A DNA stretch of 62,023 nucleotides. Origin: Litoreibacter sp. Its GTDB lineage: Bacteria; Pseudomonadota; Alphaproteobacteria; Rhodobacterales; Rhodobacteraceae. The notes beneath the pieces were generated by a model. That model was not told the DNA's origin and ran no database searches. It was given only the letters and a program-made list of their open reading frames with translations. Shown here piece by piece: positions 16,554-26,751 of the stretch. The position numbers and the translations under genes were made by a program. Each line of letters begins with the position of its first letter. The stretch's first letter is position 1. The stretch covers positions 1 to 62,023 of the forward strand of contig JAPORH010000198.1 in NCBI GenBank assembly GCA_026710325.1. Direction: 5' to 3'.

Positions 16554-18118
16554 GTGTTCTGCAGATTGAGAACCTGTCGCTGGCGATCCACGGCGCGCGC
16601 ATCTTGCGACACATATCCCTTTCAATTGGCCCGGGCGAAATCCACGGGCTGATCGGCGAAAGTGGCTCCGGCAAGTCTATGACCGCCCTGGCGGTGATGC
16701 AGCTTTTGCCGGAAGGGGCCGAAGCCTCCGGCGCGGTTAGTCTGGCGGGTCAAAGTGTAGTTACGCTGCGCGATGCCGATATGTGCACTCTGCGCGGTGC
16801 AACCGTTGGAATGGTGTTTCAGGAGCCGATGACGGCGCTCAACCCGTTGCTGAATATCGGCCAACAAGTGGCGGAGGTCATCGCCCTTCATGACAACCTC
16901 TCTCGCTCCAAGGCATTCGTGCGTGCAGCCGAGGTTCTGGAGCGCTGCGAGCTGCCCCGCGATCAGTTCCCGCTAACGCGCTACCCGCATGAGCTGTCCG
17001 GGGGACAGCGTCAACGCGTCGTCATCGCGATGGCAATAGCGATGAAGCCGAAACTGCTGATTGCAGATGAGCCTACAACTGCGCTCGATGTCACAACGCA
17101 AGCTGAGATTTTGAAGCTTATCAAGAGGCTAGCAGACGAAGATGAGATGGCGGTTCTGCTGATCACGCATGATCTTGCCGTCGTCACCGGGCTCGCAGAT
17201 GACATCTCGATCATGCGAAACGGTGAGATTGTCGAGCAAGGCAAAGGGGCGATGCTGCATCGCACCATGACGCATCCATACACCAAGGCGCTCTTTTCAG
17301 CCTCAGGCCACCAGCCCGAGCGCGCGCAGGCTGGCCAAGACAGGGCTTTGCTCTCCGTTGAAAACGTGACCTGCAGCTACGCCTTGCCACGCAAAACTCT
17401 GTTACAGGTGCCGGAGCGTTTCATCGCCGTCAACGATGTCAGCTTCGAGCTGCACCAAGGCGAAAGCCTCGGGCTTGTCGGTGAAAGCGGCTGCGGAAAG
17501 TCAACGCTCACCCGGGCCATTCTGGGGCTTGAGCCGCTACAAAGCGGCACGGTGCGCCTTGATGGTGCCGAGATGACCGGTACGGCCGATGATCTGGCGT
17601 TGCGGCGGAAAATGCAGGTCGTGTTTCAAGACCCCTATAGCTCCTTCAATCCCCGTCACAAAGTGGACCGCCTCATTGCAGAGCCGTTTCACCTGCTAGG
17701 ACGAACTGCGCGCATGGATGAGATTGATGAAGCTCTCGTCTCGGTCGGGCTAAGTCCCACCGACAAAGAAAAATACATCCACGAGTTTTCAGGCGGCCAA
17801 CGTCAGCGCATCGCAATCGCGCGGGCACTCATTATTAGGCCTGAGTTGATCATTCTCGATGAGGCGGTAACTGCACTCGACGTCTCGATCAGAGCACAGA
17901 TTCTCGACCTTCTCGCAGACCTGTCTGAACAGTTTTCGCTATCCTATCTGTTTATCAGCCATGACCTTTCGGTTGTGCGTCGTGTGACAGATCGGGTTTT
18001 GGTTATGAGGGCAGGGCGCATTGTCGAAACAGGAGAGACCGAACAGGTCTTCACCAACCCGCAAAATCCCTATACGCGAAAACTGATTGCGGCTGTGCCG
18101 CAATTGTCTGACGCTTGA
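16550..18118 (+). CDS. ABC transporter ATPase, fused DppD-DppF type
   Basis: The start at ATG 16550 overlaps the permease stop. The 522-residue protein contains two complete nucleotide-binding domains: Walker A GESGSGKS with signature LSGGQRQR in the first half, and GESGCGKS with FSGGQRQR in the second. It therefore powers the transporter alone, replacing separate DppD and DppF proteins. The second Walker B reads ILDEAVTALD, with A in place of the usual P after DE, so one site may differ in rate. Confidence 0.93.
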   Translation: MSVLQIENLSLAIHGARILRHISLSIGPGEIHGLIGESGSGKSMTALAVMQLLPEGAEASGAVSLAGQSVVTLRDADMCTLRGATVGMVFQEPMTALNPLLNIGQQVAEVIALHDNLSRSKAFVRAAEVLERCELPRDQFPLTRYPHELSGGQRQRVVIAMAIAMKPKLLIADEPTTALDVTTQAEILKLIKRLADEDEMAVLLITHDLAVVTGLADDISIMRNGEIVEQGKGAMLHRTMTHPYTKALFSASGHQPERAQAGQDRALLSVENVTCSYALPRKTLLQVPERFIAVNDVSFELHQGESLGLVGESGCGKSTLTRAILGLEPLQSGTVRLDGAEMTGTADDLALRRKMQVVFQDPYSSFNPRHKVDRLIAEPFHLLGRTARMDEIDEALVSVGLSPTDKEKYIHEFSGGQRQRIAIARALIIRPELIILDEAVTALDVSIRAQILDLLADLSEQFSLSYLFISHDLSVVRRVTDRVLVMRAGRIVETGETEQVFTNPQNPYTRKLIAAVPQLSDA

Positions 18119-18135
18119 GAAATGAGGATCTGTAA

Positions 18136-18633
18136 ATGTCTGGCAATTGGCAATTGGCCCTGCTCGCCTATGATAAAGACAGCGCGCGGGTTTTGAACTG
18201 CGCAGAGCGGTGCCGCGATTACATCCTTATGGAAACGGGGCGGGAGCCAGACGCGACTTGGGTCACAGGGTTTTTCAATGATGCGCCGCCCGATCGTGGC
18301 GCCGATGACATTCTGTCTATGGGTATCGAAGAGCCAGATGGAGCCTTAAGCGGCTTGCTCGGCATTGCGCCAGGATATGAAAGTGCGAGCGAGTGGTATC
18401 TGGGGTTGCTGCTTATCGATCCCGCAAAACGGGGGCAGGGAATTGGCGCGACAGTTTTGCGCGAAGTTGTTAAGCTCGCAAAAAGCTCAGGGGCCGAAAG
18501 CCTGAAAGTCGCGGTATTGTCGGCCAACACCGATGGCCTGCGGTTTTGGCAGCGGCATGGGTTTGTTCACTTTCGCGACGCGCCCGACGAGGGAGATGGG
18601 CATGACCGCTTGGTTTTGCAGCGCATGCTCTGA
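18136..18633 (+). CDS. GNAT-family N-acetyltransferase
   Basis: The 165-residue protein has the GNAT acetyl-CoA site, 'LLLIDPAKRGQGIGATVL' (about residues 95-112), followed by 'NTDGLRFWQRHGFV'. GNAT enzymes move an acetyl group to an amine. It lies 17 bases after the transporter ATPase, so it may act on the imported compound. The acceptor is unknown. Confidence 0.85.
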   Translation: MSGNWQLALLAYDKDSARVLNCAERCRDYILMETGREPDATWVTGFFNDAPPDRGADDILSMGIEEPDGALSGLLGIAPGYESASEWYLGLLLIDPAKRGQGIGATVLREVVKLAKSSGAESLKVAVLSANTDGLRFWQRHGFVHFRDAPDEGDGHDRLVLQRML

Positions 18634-18706
18634 CGCCCAGTTTTTTCTTGAATACGTATTCACAACAAGTAGTCTCGCATCAAACATGTCCTAGAAAGTT
18701 CACCCA

Positions 18707-19675
18707 ATGTCGCCTGAAAAGATGCAATCCCGGATCGTTCGCTATGGGGATCTGATACCCTGTAAGACAGCATTCATCGATGCCCACACCCCCGGCAGCG
18801 ATCAAAAGGAGAACTTTACTATCATTGGCGGTGGCGTCTCTGAAAGCCCTGATCAGCATGTCCACATCGCGGATAAGATCGGTTTCAACATCGGTGCGGC
18901 GGGGCAACCACCGAAATGCCGAAACTCTCTGCACTCGCATCGTACGGCCGAAGTCTTCTTCGTGCTCAAAGGCCGCTGGCGCTTTTTTTGGGGTCGCTGG
19001 GGCAATGCCGGAGAGGTCGTGTTGGAAGAGGGTGATATCTTCAATATTCCAACGGGGATATTCCGAGGCTTCGAAAATATCGGCAATGATTACGGGATGA
19101 TCATGGCCATTCTGGGCGGTGATGATGCCGGTGGCGGTGTGATCTGGGCGCCCCAAGTCATCGAAGATGCGCAAGATCATGGCTTGGTGCTGGGCGAGAA
19201 CGGCAAGCTCTATGACAGCAAACAAGGCCAGACCCTACCGGAGGGCGTGAGCTCGATGCCGGTTTTGAGTGCGGAGCAGCTGGAAGACTATCCAGAGCCG
19301 AGCACAGCTGACGTGGTCCCGAACTTCGTTGCACGGTATTGGGACATGATGGCCTTGGCTGACAAGCAGCCCGCGAAAGTGATCGGAGCAGACGCAATGC
19401 TGCGCGACAGGCCGGGGTTCGAAGTGGAATTGCTTGGGCGCGGCTCGCTTGGCGACAACGAGCAGAGCCATGATCGCAATACTGTTTTGATGCCGATGCG
19501 TGGCCATTGGCGTTTGGATTGGGCGGGTACGCGCGAGGTGCTCAACCCTGGCGATACATGTGCGATTCCGCCCGGTGAGACCTACCATTTGACGCCATCT
19601 ATGACTGGTGAGGCCTCTTGCTATCGGGTTTTGAAGACAGCTGATCCTGCCGGATTAACGCGTCCAAACGGCTAA
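18707..19675 (+). CDS. Bicupin protein
   Basis: The 322-residue protein holds two cupin barrels. The first shows 'LHSHRTAEVFFVLKG' (about residues 75-90), with a likely metal-binding HxH and Glu, then 'GDIFNIPTGIFRGFEN'. The second (about 225-310) keeps 'MPMRGHWRL' and 'GDTCAIPPGETYHL' but has fewer His ligands, so only one metal site seems likely. Bicupins are often dioxygenases or isomerases. It sits 73 bases after the GNAT gene; a functional link to the transporter is possible but not shown. Confidence 0.75.
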   Translation: MSPEKMQSRIVRYGDLIPCKTAFIDAHTPGSDQKENFTIIGGGVSESPDQHVHIADKIGFNIGAAGQPPKCRNSLHSHRTAEVFFVLKGRWRFFWGRWGNAGEVVLEEGDIFNIPTGIFRGFENIGNDYGMIMAILGGDDAGGGVIWAPQVIEDAQDHGLVLGENGKLYDSKQGQTLPEGVSSMPVLSAEQLEDYPEPSTADVVPNFVARYWDMMALADKQPAKVIGADAMLRDRPGFEVELLGRGSLGDNEQSHDRNTVLMPMRGHWRLDWAGTREVLNPGDTCAIPPGETYHLTPSMTGEASCYRVLKTADPAGLTRPNG

Positions 19676-19785
19676 CCCTCGTGGCGCATACGAAAGCCAA
19701 TACTATATCTGCCGTTTTTGATTGAGCTGACGCTGACCTTGCGTTAGCCCTAGAAGCAGTGAGTGCTGCGGCTGGGGGCTGTTGG

Positions 19786-20442
19786 GTGTCAGTGAAAACG
19801 AGTGATGAGGTGCGCCAAGACGCGGCGCTATTTGATGGATCCGCGCATGATGATATGTTGATGCTCGATGGCACCGGCGAGACTGGGCAAGTCATAACCC
19901 TGCTATTTTCCAGCGGCGCACAGTTTGAAGCTGAGGTTGATGAGCATGGAGCGTGGCGGTTTGCGATAGCGCAGGACGATCTACACGGGCTTTCTGGGGT
20001 CATCTCCGCCAAAATCCAAGCGTCTACCCGGACAGGCGAGTTCGTCGCGGAAGAACAAATCTGGCTTGATACGAACTCTGGCAAGATTTTTGACCATGAC
20101 CCTTATCACGCCAAGGCCGAAACGCCGCCGCGCTGCCTGTCACTGGCAGAGGCAATGGCTGATCAACCCTCGGAGAAAAACGACCCTTTGGCGGAATTCC
20201 AGGTCCGCATGATCGACTTAAGTTTGCTGGGCGATCATCAGCTGGCCTTGGATCAGCGCGATCTTGTCCAAATCGAACCGGTATCAGCGCTTGTGATCCA
20301 TGGGGATAGGGAGCACACCCTCCGCGCGAATGGCCTTTCGTCGAGCGGCATACAAGAGAAAATTGGTGAGCGGCTCTATGACGTCTATACGTTAGAAGGG
20401 GTTGATATTGTTGTTGATGCAGACATCAAGATCATCTCTTAG
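19786..20442 (+). CDS. Small adhesin-like protein (one Ig-like repeat plus adhesin C-terminal type domain)
   Basis: The 218-residue product looks like a cut-down piece of a giant Bap/RTX adhesin. Residues 28-96 resemble one bacterial Ig-like repeat ('G..F.AEVDEHGAWRFAI..DDL'). The last 80 residues match the segment that ends such adhesins ('ALVIHGDREHTL...YDVYTLEGVDIVVD'). I see no signal peptide and no calcium-binding RTX repeats. The start is uncertain: GTG 19786 follows a GGGGG stretch, and GTG 19759 is also in frame. It may be a remnant or a minimal protein. Confidence 0.55.
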   Translation: MSVKTSDEVRQDAALFDGSAHDDMLMLDGTGETGQVITLLFSSGAQFEAEVDEHGAWRFAIAQDDLHGLSGVISAKIQASTRTGEFVAEEQIWLDTNSGKIFDHDPYHAKAETPPRCLSLAEAMADQPSEKNDPLAEFQVRMIDLSLLGDHQLALDQRDLVQIEPVSALVIHGDREHTLRANGLSSSGIQEKIGERLYDVYTLEGVDIVVDADIKIIS

Positions 20443-20453
20443 CGTGTTGTTGT

Positions 20454-21680
20454 TTATGACTTTATAAGAATTTGCACATCAGCGACATTGGTTCCTGTCC
20501 CACCCGTCATCACGAGGTCGTCTGACGATTTGAGCGCGGCATAGGCGTCATTATTGGCGAGCAGGGCTTTCGGGTCAGCCCCAGAGCTAATCATACGCGC
20601 GAGACTGGTGTGATCCACGATGCCGCCCGCAGCATCTGTTGGCCCGTCTCGCCCGTCTGTGCCACTAGAAAGGAAAACCCATTCTCCTTCTAGCTCGCTC
20701 AAAGCGATGCGCAGCGCTAGATCTTGGTTACGGCCACCTTTTCCCGTGCCCGTCAGGGTTACGGTCGTCTCCCCACCAAAGAGCAGGACGGAACTGGGTG
20801 GCGCCTTCTTTGCGATCTCGACCAGACGCGGCGCTACGTCTGCGACATTTCCTTCAAGCCGGTCGTCCAGAATGCGGGCGCCGGGTGAGGAAGCTTGCAT
20901 TGCCTCCAGGCTTTTTCTGTTTGAACAGATCAAGGTATTTTGCGCGGCGGGCACCGGTGGGTGCTCAATGTCTTGCGAAAGATAGCTTTGGACCGGGGCA
21001 GGCAGCTTAGACCATACGGGTTCCAAAAGTGCGCGCGCCTCAGATGCAGTGCCTATCGGGGCGACAGTTGGGCCGCTTGCAATAACCCGCAAATCATCAC
21101 CAACAACGTCGGACAGGATGTAAGCCTCGACTTGGGCCGGTTGTGCAATTCGCAGCATCCCGCCGCCTTTGATCTGGCTGAGTTGCTGGCGCACCAAGTT
21201 CATCTGGCCGATGTCAAAGCCTGCGCCGAGCAGAATTTCAGATGTTGCTGCTTTGTCAGCGAGCGACACGCCTGGAACCGGCAACGGCAACAGGGCCGAC
21301 CCGCCGCCTGAAATCAAAGCGATCACCCGGTCATTTGCCTGCGCCTCTGACAAAAGGGCTGCTACGGCTTGGCCGGCCTTCAAGCCGTTTTCATCCGGCA
21401 CCGGATGGCTCGCAGCCATGACGGTTGCTCCGGTGAGCGGTTTTGCATTCTCAGGATTGGTCACGACCAAGGCGGTCACGTCGCCACGTGAGACCTCCAA
21501 CGCCGCGCGCATCATCGGGATTGCAGCTTTGCCGACCGCGATAAGGATCAACCGGCCATTAGGCGCGGTCAGCGTGTCTGATAGCTGCGCCTTGAGCGCG
21601 CGGGCAGGGTTAGCGGCTGCGATGGCCACGTCGAACAGGCGAAGCGCCTTAGAGCGCATCAAGGCAGTTTTTTCAGTCAT
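20454..21680 (-). CDS. Glycerate 2-kinase / hydroxypyruvate reductase (MOFRL family)
   Basis: The 408-residue protein belongs to the GckA/TtuD family: an N-terminal DUF4147 domain with 'ISGGGSALLPLP' (about 125-137), and a C-terminal MOFRL domain with 'GGETTVTLTGTGKGGRNQDLAL' type sequence (from about 300) and 'SSGTDGRDGPTDAAGG'. Members phosphorylate D-glycerate at C2, and some were named hydroxypyruvate reductase. It faces the adhesin-like gene tail to tail with 11 bases between the stops. Confidence 0.88.
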   Translation of the reverse strand: MTEKTALMRSKALRLFDVAIAAANPARALKAQLSDTLTAPNGRLILIAVGKAAIPMMRAALEVSRGDVTALVVTNPENAKPLTGATVMAASHPVPDENGLKAGQAVAALLSEAQANDRVIALISGGGSALLPLPVPGVSLADKAATSEILLGAGFDIGQMNLVRQQLSQIKGGGMLRIAQPAQVEAYILSDVVGDDLRVIASGPTVAPIGTASEARALLEPVWSKLPAPVQSYLSQDIEHPPVPAAQNTLICSNRKSLEAMQASSPGARILDDRLEGNVADVAPRLVEIAKKAPPSSVLLFGGETTVTLTGTGKGGRNQDLALRIALSELEGEWVFLSSGTDGRDGPTDAAGGIVDHTSLARMISSGADPKALLANNDAYAALKSSDDLVMTGGTGTNVADVQILIKS

Positions 21681-21746
21681 GGCCCGGTTTATTGCAGGAA
21701 CTGTACCGGGCTGAAATACCCTAATTTGGGGATGCTTCGCCGTGAT

Positions 21747-23039
21747 TTAGACGAAGCGGTTGACGATGTTTTCCAAGATTTCCTGCTGGCCTGAGCGCGG
21801 GTTTGGGTTGATGTCGTCTTTCGCGACTTGTTCCGCGATCCCATCGAGTGTGCTGTCGAGCAAATCGGACCCCTCCCATCCAGCGTAGCGCGCGGTGCGG
21901 CGCGCCTCCAGCTGTCCATCTTCGAGCATTGCCGCAGCGGCCTTTAGCCCGCGTGCACAGATATCCATCCCGCCGATATGGGCTGCGATCAGGTCTTCGG
22001 CATCGAGCGATTGGCGGCGCAGCTTGGCGTCGAAATTGGTGCCGCCGGTGGTGAAACCGCCTGCTTTGAGAACCTCGTAATAGGCGAGGGCGACCTCGGG
22101 CGTGTTATTGGGGAATTGGTCGGTGTCCCAGCCGGATTGGTAATCATTGCGGTTCATATCGATGGAGCCGAAAATGCCCAAAGCGGCCGCGGTGGCGAGC
22201 TCATGCTCGAAGCTGTGGCCTGCGAGGATCGCATGGCCTTGTTCGATATTGACCTTCACCTCACCCTCAAGCCCGAAATCCTTGAGGAAGCCGTACACCG
22301 TGGCGACGTCGTAGTCATATTGATGCTTCGTCGGTTCCTGCGGTTTGGGCTCGATCAGGATGGTGCCGTCAAAGCCGATTTTGTGTTTGTAGTCGACGAC
22401 CATTTGGAGGAAGCGGCCTGCTTGTTTGCGCTCTTGTGCGAGGTCGGTGTTCAAAAGCGTCTCATAGCCTTCGCGCCCGCCCCAAAGTACGTAGTTCTCG
22501 CCGCCGAGCTTGTGGGTGGCGTCCATGCAGGTCTTTACGGTGGCCGCAGAGAAAGCAAAAACATCCGGGTCAGGGTTGGTGGCCGCGCCTGCCATGAAGC
22601 GACGATGCGAGAACAGATTGGCGGTGCCCCAAAGCAGCTTCATGCCGCTGGCGTCCATCTTTTCCCCAAAATAATCAACGATTTGCTCGAGGTTCTTAGT
22701 GTTCTCGTTAAAATTTGATCCTTCTGGGCGCACGTCCGCGTCATGGAAGCAGAAATAAGGAACCCCAAGGATGTCGAACATCTCGAAGGCCACATCTGCT
22801 TTCAACTTGGCGAGCTCCATCGTGTCGCCAAACCAAGGCCGCTCGAAGGTTTGCCCGCCAAACGGGTCGCCGCCGGGCCATGCGAAGCTGTGCCAATAGG
22901 CGGCCGCGAAGCGCAGGTGATCTTCCATCCGCTTGCCCATAACCATTTCGTCTGGGTTGTAGTGGCGGAAGGCCAACGGGTTTGTGCTGTCAGGCCCTTC
23001 ATATGTGGCTTTGGCGATACCGGAGAAGAAGTCGGTCAT
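21747..23039 (-). CDS. xylA: Xylose isomerase
   Basis: XylA converts D-xylose to D-xylulose. The 430-residue protein has the class II features: [10 protein letters not shown] with the catalytic His (about residue 99), '[14 protein letters not shown]', '[14 protein letters not shown]' with metal-binding Glu, and '[11 protein letters not shown]'. It overlaps xylB by 4 bases (ATGA) and is the last gene of the leftward xylFHG-B-A operon. The Asp-Val-Arg after FHDA is slightly unusual; most relatives have R/V-D-I/V-A. Confidence 0.97.
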   Translation of the reverse strand: MTDFFSGIAKATYEGPDSTNPLAFRHYNPDEMVMGKRMEDHLRFAAAYWHSFAWPGGDPFGGQTFERPWFGDTMELAKLKADVAFEMFDILGVPYFCFHDADVRPEGSNFNENTKNLEQIVDYFGEKMDASGMKLLWGTANLFSHRRFMAGAATNPDPDVFAFSAATVKTCMDATHKLGGENYVLWGGREGYETLLNTDLAQERKQAGRFLQMVVDYKHKIGFDGTILIEPKPQEPTKHQYDYDVATVYGFLKDFGLEGEVKVNIEQGHAILAGHSFEHELATAAALGIFGSIDMNRNDYQSGWDTDQFPNNTPEVALAYYEVLKAGGFTTGGTNFDAKLRRQSLDAEDLIAAHIGGMDICARGLKAAAAMLEDGQLEARRTARYAGWEGSDLLDSTLDGIAEQVAKDDINPNPRSGQQEILENIVNRFV

Positions 23040-24472
23040 GAGAGGCTCCTGAGGGCTTGGTAGGTGTCTTTGTAGCGCTGATGGGCCTCTGAAAAGGCTT
23101 CGGTCAACGCAGGTTTTGGATCGATTGTTGCAGATATTTCGGGTGCGGTTGCGATGCTTGTGTCACCGGTCGCAGCCATCATCCCGAGGCGTGCCGCCCC
23201 GAAAGCCGCTCCAAAATCACCCGCGACAGGGATTTGAATGGGTTGGCCCAATACGGTCGCTATGATCTCCAACCAATGTTGGGACGCCGAGCCGCCGCCA
23301 ACCGCGATGAGGCTATCGATTTGCGTTCCGGTTTTGGCGAGCGCGTCGGCGCTGTCTTTCAAAGCGAAAGCAACCCCTTCAAGCACGGCGCGGGTTCCAG
23401 CGGCGAGGTCGGTTTCATGTTCCAACCCGATTATTGCGCCACGTATACGCGCGTCATTATGCGGGATACGTTCACCGCCGAGATAGGGCAGGAAACAGGC
23501 GCGGCCGGGCGCTTGCAGCGCGCCTAGGTTTGCAGTCAAGTCAGCAGCGCTATGCCCTGTGAGGCGCGCGTACCATTCCAAAGAGTCCGCCGCCGACAGG
23601 ATGACACCCATTTGGTGCCATGTATCTGGTAGTGCGTGGCAAAATGTATGTACTGCCGTAGCCGCGTCGGGCGCATATCGTGGCGTGGCCGCGAAGAGCA
23701 CCCCAGAGGTGCCAAGGGACAGAAACGCTTGCCCAGGATTTGTGACACCGACGCCGACGGCGGTGGCTGCGTTGTCACCACCACCTCCAGCAACGACTGT
23801 GCCAGCAGGAATTTCCCATTTTTGCGCAAGTTCAGCACGCAACCCGCCTGAAGGAGCGGTCCCCTCAACAAGAGCTGGCATATGCGCGCGGGTCAGTCCG
23901 GTTTCCGTGAGTAGTGGCTCCGACCAATCCCGCGCGCCTACATCCAGCCAGGATGTGCCGGCTGCATCTGACATCTCTGATACGGCTTCGCCCGTGAGCC
24001 AAAGGCGCAAATAGTCCTTGGGCAAAAGAACAAGTGCAGTTTTTTCGAAAGTACCCGGTTCTTCGTCCCGGACCCAACCAAGCTTGGGCGCGGTAAAACT
24101 AGGAAAGACGATATTGCCGGAAACGTCGCGAAAACGCGGGTCGGCATCCATCGTGGCCGCTTGCGCATGGCTGCGCGTATCGTTCCACAGGATGCAGGGA
24201 CGTAGGACGTCGCCGTTTTTGTCGATGAGTGTGGCACCGTGCATATGGCCAGACAGCCCGATCGCCTTGACAGATTTAAGGTCTGATTCCTGCGCGAGAG
24301 CGTCGAGCGCTTTCGTTGTCGCGCTGAGCCAATCGGCCGGGCTTTGCTCCGACCAGCCTGGGTGGGGGCGGGCGACGGTGAGCGGAGCGCGGGTTTCTGC
24401 GATGACGTTTTGCGCGTCGTCGATCAGCAGCGCTTTGACCGAAGATGTGCCGAGATCAATGCCGAGATACAT
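23036..24472 (-). CDS. xylB: Xylulokinase
   Basis: XylB phosphorylates D-xylulose to xylulose 5-phosphate for the pentose phosphate pathway. The 478-residue FGGY-family kinase starts at ATG 24472 with '[16 protein letters not shown]', the phosphate-binding start of the fold; 18 further in-frame codons upstream are excluded because they run through a GC hairpin and repeat. The later '[14 protein letters not shown]' motif is present. It lies between the transporter ATPase and xylA. Confidence 0.96.
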   Translation of the reverse strand: MYLGIDLGTSSVKALLIDDAQNVIAETRAPLTVARPHPGWSEQSPADWLSATTKALDALAQESDLKSVKAIGLSGHMHGATLIDKNGDVLRPCILWNDTRSHAQAATMDADPRFRDVSGNIVFPSFTAPKLGWVRDEEPGTFEKTALVLLPKDYLRLWLTGEAVSEMSDAAGTSWLDVGARDWSEPLLTETGLTRAHMPALVEGTAPSGGLRAELAQKWEIPAGTVVAGGGGDNAATAVGVGVTNPGQAFLSLGTSGVLFAATPRYAPDAATAVHTFCHALPDTWHQMGVILSAADSLEWYARLTGHSAADLTANLGALQAPGRACFLPYLGGERIPHNDARIRGAIIGLEHETDLAAGTRAVLEGVAFALKDSADALAKTGTQIDSLIAVGGGSASQHWLEIIATVLGQPIQIPVAGDFGAAFGAARLGMMAATGDTSIATAPEISATIDPKPALTEAFSEAHQRYKDTYQALRSLS

Positions 24473-24523
24473 GTATTGTAGACCTGCGCTTGTGGTGAGG
24501 GTGGGAGAGGGGGCCAGCCCCCT

Positions 24524-24554
24524 CACCCCCGGGATATTTTTGAAGCAATGAAGC
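24524..24554. repeat. Intergenic repeat, copy A
   Basis: Thirty-one bases are identical to 30899-30929 (CACCCCCGGGATATTTTTGA, then 11 more). Immediately before it is a GC hairpin (GAGGGGG 24507-24513 with CCCCCTC 24518-24524). It lies between the transporter ATPase gene and xylB, inside the operon. The layout hairpin-GGGATATTTTT looks like a terminator on the + strand, opposite to the operon. Confidence 0.85.
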
Positions 24555-24556
24555 CA

Positions 24557-25309
24557 TCAGGCGGCGTCCCGTTTCGGGTTTTTGCCGAGTATGATCATTG
24601 ACAGGATGTCGTCTTCGGTGACGTCCTCGACCCGCTCGGTCCCGACCAGCGCGCCGTTTTTCATAACCGAAACCCGGTCGCAAAGCTCCAGCATTTCGCG
24701 CGTGTCATGGCTGATCAGGAAGATGCCCAGGCCTTGGGCTTTGAGTTCTTTGATCAGGTCAGCGACCATTTTGGTCTCATGTACGCCAAGCGCCGCTGTC
24801 GGTTCATCCATGATCAGGATTTTGGCGTTAAAATAAACCGCGCGTGCGATGGCCACGGATTGGCGTTGACCGCCTGACAGGGCCGAGACGGGCTCGGACA
24901 GTTTTTTGAAGTTGGGGTTGAGCCGAGCCATGATTTTCTTGGTCTCCGCCTCCATACGGGCGTCGTCTACAAAGCCGAGCGGCGTTGTCAGTTCCCGGCC
25001 AAGAAAGAGGTTGGACGAGGCATCAAGATTGTCCGCCAGAGCAAGCGTTTGATAGATCGTCTCGATATTATAACGACGCGCGTCTCGGGGCGAATTGATC
25101 TCCGCCTTTTCGCCGTCGATCCAGATCTCCCCACTATCCTTGGCGTAAGCGCCAGAGAGGATCTTGATCAGCGTGGATTTGCCTGCGCCGTTATGGCCCA
25201 AGAGCCCGACCACCTCGCCCGGTTTAAGATCGAGGGAGACATTGTCGACCGCGCGCACGCCGCCGAAGGAGATCGAGATATTGCGAAGATCTACAAGTGG
25301 AGTGCTCAT
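24557..25309 (-). CDS. xylG: Sugar ABC transporter ATPase (single-domain, xylose importer)
   Basis: The 250-residue ATPase starts at ATG 25309, overlapping the permease stop. It has Walker A GHNGAGKS, signature LSGGQRQS and Walker B ILIMDEPTAAL. E. coli XylG carries two such domains in about 510 residues; here a single domain must act as a homodimer, as in the FrcA type. It powers import of xylose through the XylH-like permease. Confidence 0.9.
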   Translation of the reverse strand: MSTPLVDLRNISISFGGVRAVDNVSLDLKPGEVVGLLGHNGAGKSTLIKILSGAYAKDSGEIWIDGEKAEINSPRDARRYNIETIYQTLALADNLDASSNLFLGRELTTPLGFVDDARMEAETKKIMARLNPNFKKLSEPVSALSGGQRQSVAIARAVYFNAKILIMDEPTAALGVHETKMVADLIKELKAQGLGIFLISHDTREMLELCDRVSVMKNGALVGTERVEDVTEDDILSMIILGKNPKRDAA

Positions 25310-26595
25310 CACTTTGCCCCCGTGCGTTTGCGGTAGATGATGTCGATCAGTACAGCCAGAACCAGAACGGTGCCCACGACCATGTTTTGCAGCGGCGCGT
25401 CGACGCCGACCATGGCCATGCCTGATTGCAGCGACTGCATGATCAGCGCGCCGAGGATGGCGCCGTGTATCGTGCCGATACCGCCCGACAGTGCGGTGCC
25501 GCCGATGACAGCTGCTGCGATCACGCGCAGCTCATCCAGTGTCCCGATATCGTTGGAGTGGTTGGTCAGCCGGGCGGAGGCGACGACGGCGGAGAGCGCG
25601 CAGAGCGCACCCATCAGGGCGAAGACTTTGACTGTGAGCATACGGGTATTGATGCCCGAAAGCTCTGCCGCATCCGGGTTGCCGCCGGTTGCGAAGATAT
25701 AGCGACCCAGCCGGGTCTTTTTCGCGATTACGGTCATGGTGACGGCAACGGCTATCAGCAGCAGAACCGAGAAGGGGAGGCCGTAAGAAGCGGTGTAGCC
25801 TTCTGGTAGTTCTTGGCCTGCGGCCTCGAAGATGCGCTTAAGGCGGCCTTGTGGAATTTGGTAAGAATTCAGGATTGCGATAAAGCCCAAGATGCCACCG
25901 GCAATGATGGCCGCATTTATGGCCTCTGCCCAGGCGGGCTTGACCGGGAAGTCATGCGCGATCTTGTTGCGGCGCGACGCATAGAGCCCCCAAAGCGCAG
26001 CGGCGACGGCGATGAGCCCGAGGATCCAGCTCCAGGTTGCGCCGAGGGTTCCGTTGATGCCGCCGAGCTTCATGAATGTGCCGTCAAGCGGGCCGATGGT
26101 GGCGCCGGATGTCAGGTACCAACCGACATTGCGCCAGACCAAAAGCCCGCCAAGCGTCACGATGAAGGCGGGGATCGTAAGGTAGCCGACCAGGTAGCCC
26201 TGGAAAGCCCCGATGGCGGTACCCGCAATCAGCCCGACCGCGATTGCGATGTAAGGGATAGCCGGGTGGCCCAAAGGCAGCCCAACCCAGTCAGGCAGAT
26301 AAACGGTTTGCGTCATGGCCATCAGCGCGGAGCAGGTCGCGAGTAGCGCACCACACGCCAGGTCGATATGGCGGGTGACGATGATGAAGACCATACCTGT
26401 CGCCATGATCGCGACCGAGACGGTTTGAATCGTCAGGTTAAAGATGTTGCGCGGGGTAAGGAACCGGCCATCCGTGAGCACATTGAAGACAAGGCACACT
26501 AGGATAAAGGCCCCGATCATGCCCAGCAGGCGTGTGTCGATCTCGAGGGATTGAACGAAGTTACGTTTGGGAGGGGCGTGCGTCGTATCTGACAT
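25309..26595 (-). CDS. xylH: Xylose ABC transporter permease
   Basis: The 428-residue inner-membrane protein has about ten membrane segments and the BPD_transp_2 pattern, including 'GGTALSGGIGTIHGAILGALI' like sequence near the end and 'IATGGNPDAAELSGIN' before it. The start is taken at ATG 26595 ('MSDTTHAPPKRNF'); 35 more in-frame codons upstream are not typical of the family. It follows xylF after a 156-base gap that contains a strong hairpin. Confidence 0.93.
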   Translation of the reverse strand: MSDTTHAPPKRNFVQSLEIDTRLLGMIGAFILVCLVFNVLTDGRFLTPRNIFNLTIQTVSVAIMATGMVFIIVTRHIDLACGALLATCSALMAMTQTVYLPDWVGLPLGHPAIPYIAIAVGLIAGTAIGAFQGYLVGYLTIPAFIVTLGGLLVWRNVGWYLTSGATIGPLDGTFMKLGGINGTLGATWSWILGLIAVAAALWGLYASRRNKIAHDFPVKPAWAEAINAAIIAGGILGFIAILNSYQIPQGRLKRIFEAAGQELPEGYTASYGLPFSVLLLIAVAVTMTVIAKKTRLGRYIFATGGNPDAAELSGINTRMLTVKVFALMGALCALSAVVASARLTNHSNDIGTLDELRVIAAAVIGGTALSGGIGTIHGAILGALIMQSLQSGMAMVGVDAPLQNMVVGTVLVLAVLIDIIYRKRTGAK

Positions 26596-26686
26596 GTCGC
26601 GGGTGTCCTGGCTCAGGCATTGGCCACGTTTTGAGACAGCATAGGCTGGGACGTCGTGGCAGGATAGAATATTTGGTGAGGGATGT

Positions 26687-26714
26687 GTGGGCCGCCGCAT
26701 TGGCAGCGGCCCAC
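26687..26714 (-). other. Intergenic stem-loop between xylF and xylH
   Basis: A 9-bp perfect stem (GTGGGCCGC 26687-26695 with GCGGCCCAC 26706-26714) with a 10-base loop lies 37 bases after the xylF stop on the leftward transcript. No T-run follows in that direction. Such hairpins commonly protect the upstream binding-protein mRNA so that it is made in excess over the permease. Confidence 0.65.
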
Positions 26715-26751
26715 GTTTGTTGCACCGGGAGGTGGTGCGTAGCGATACCGC

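Noticed and set aside
25309-26595. RbsC/ribose assignment for the sugar permease
   Set aside because: The family is shared, but neighbours xylF, xylA and xylB make xylose far more likely.
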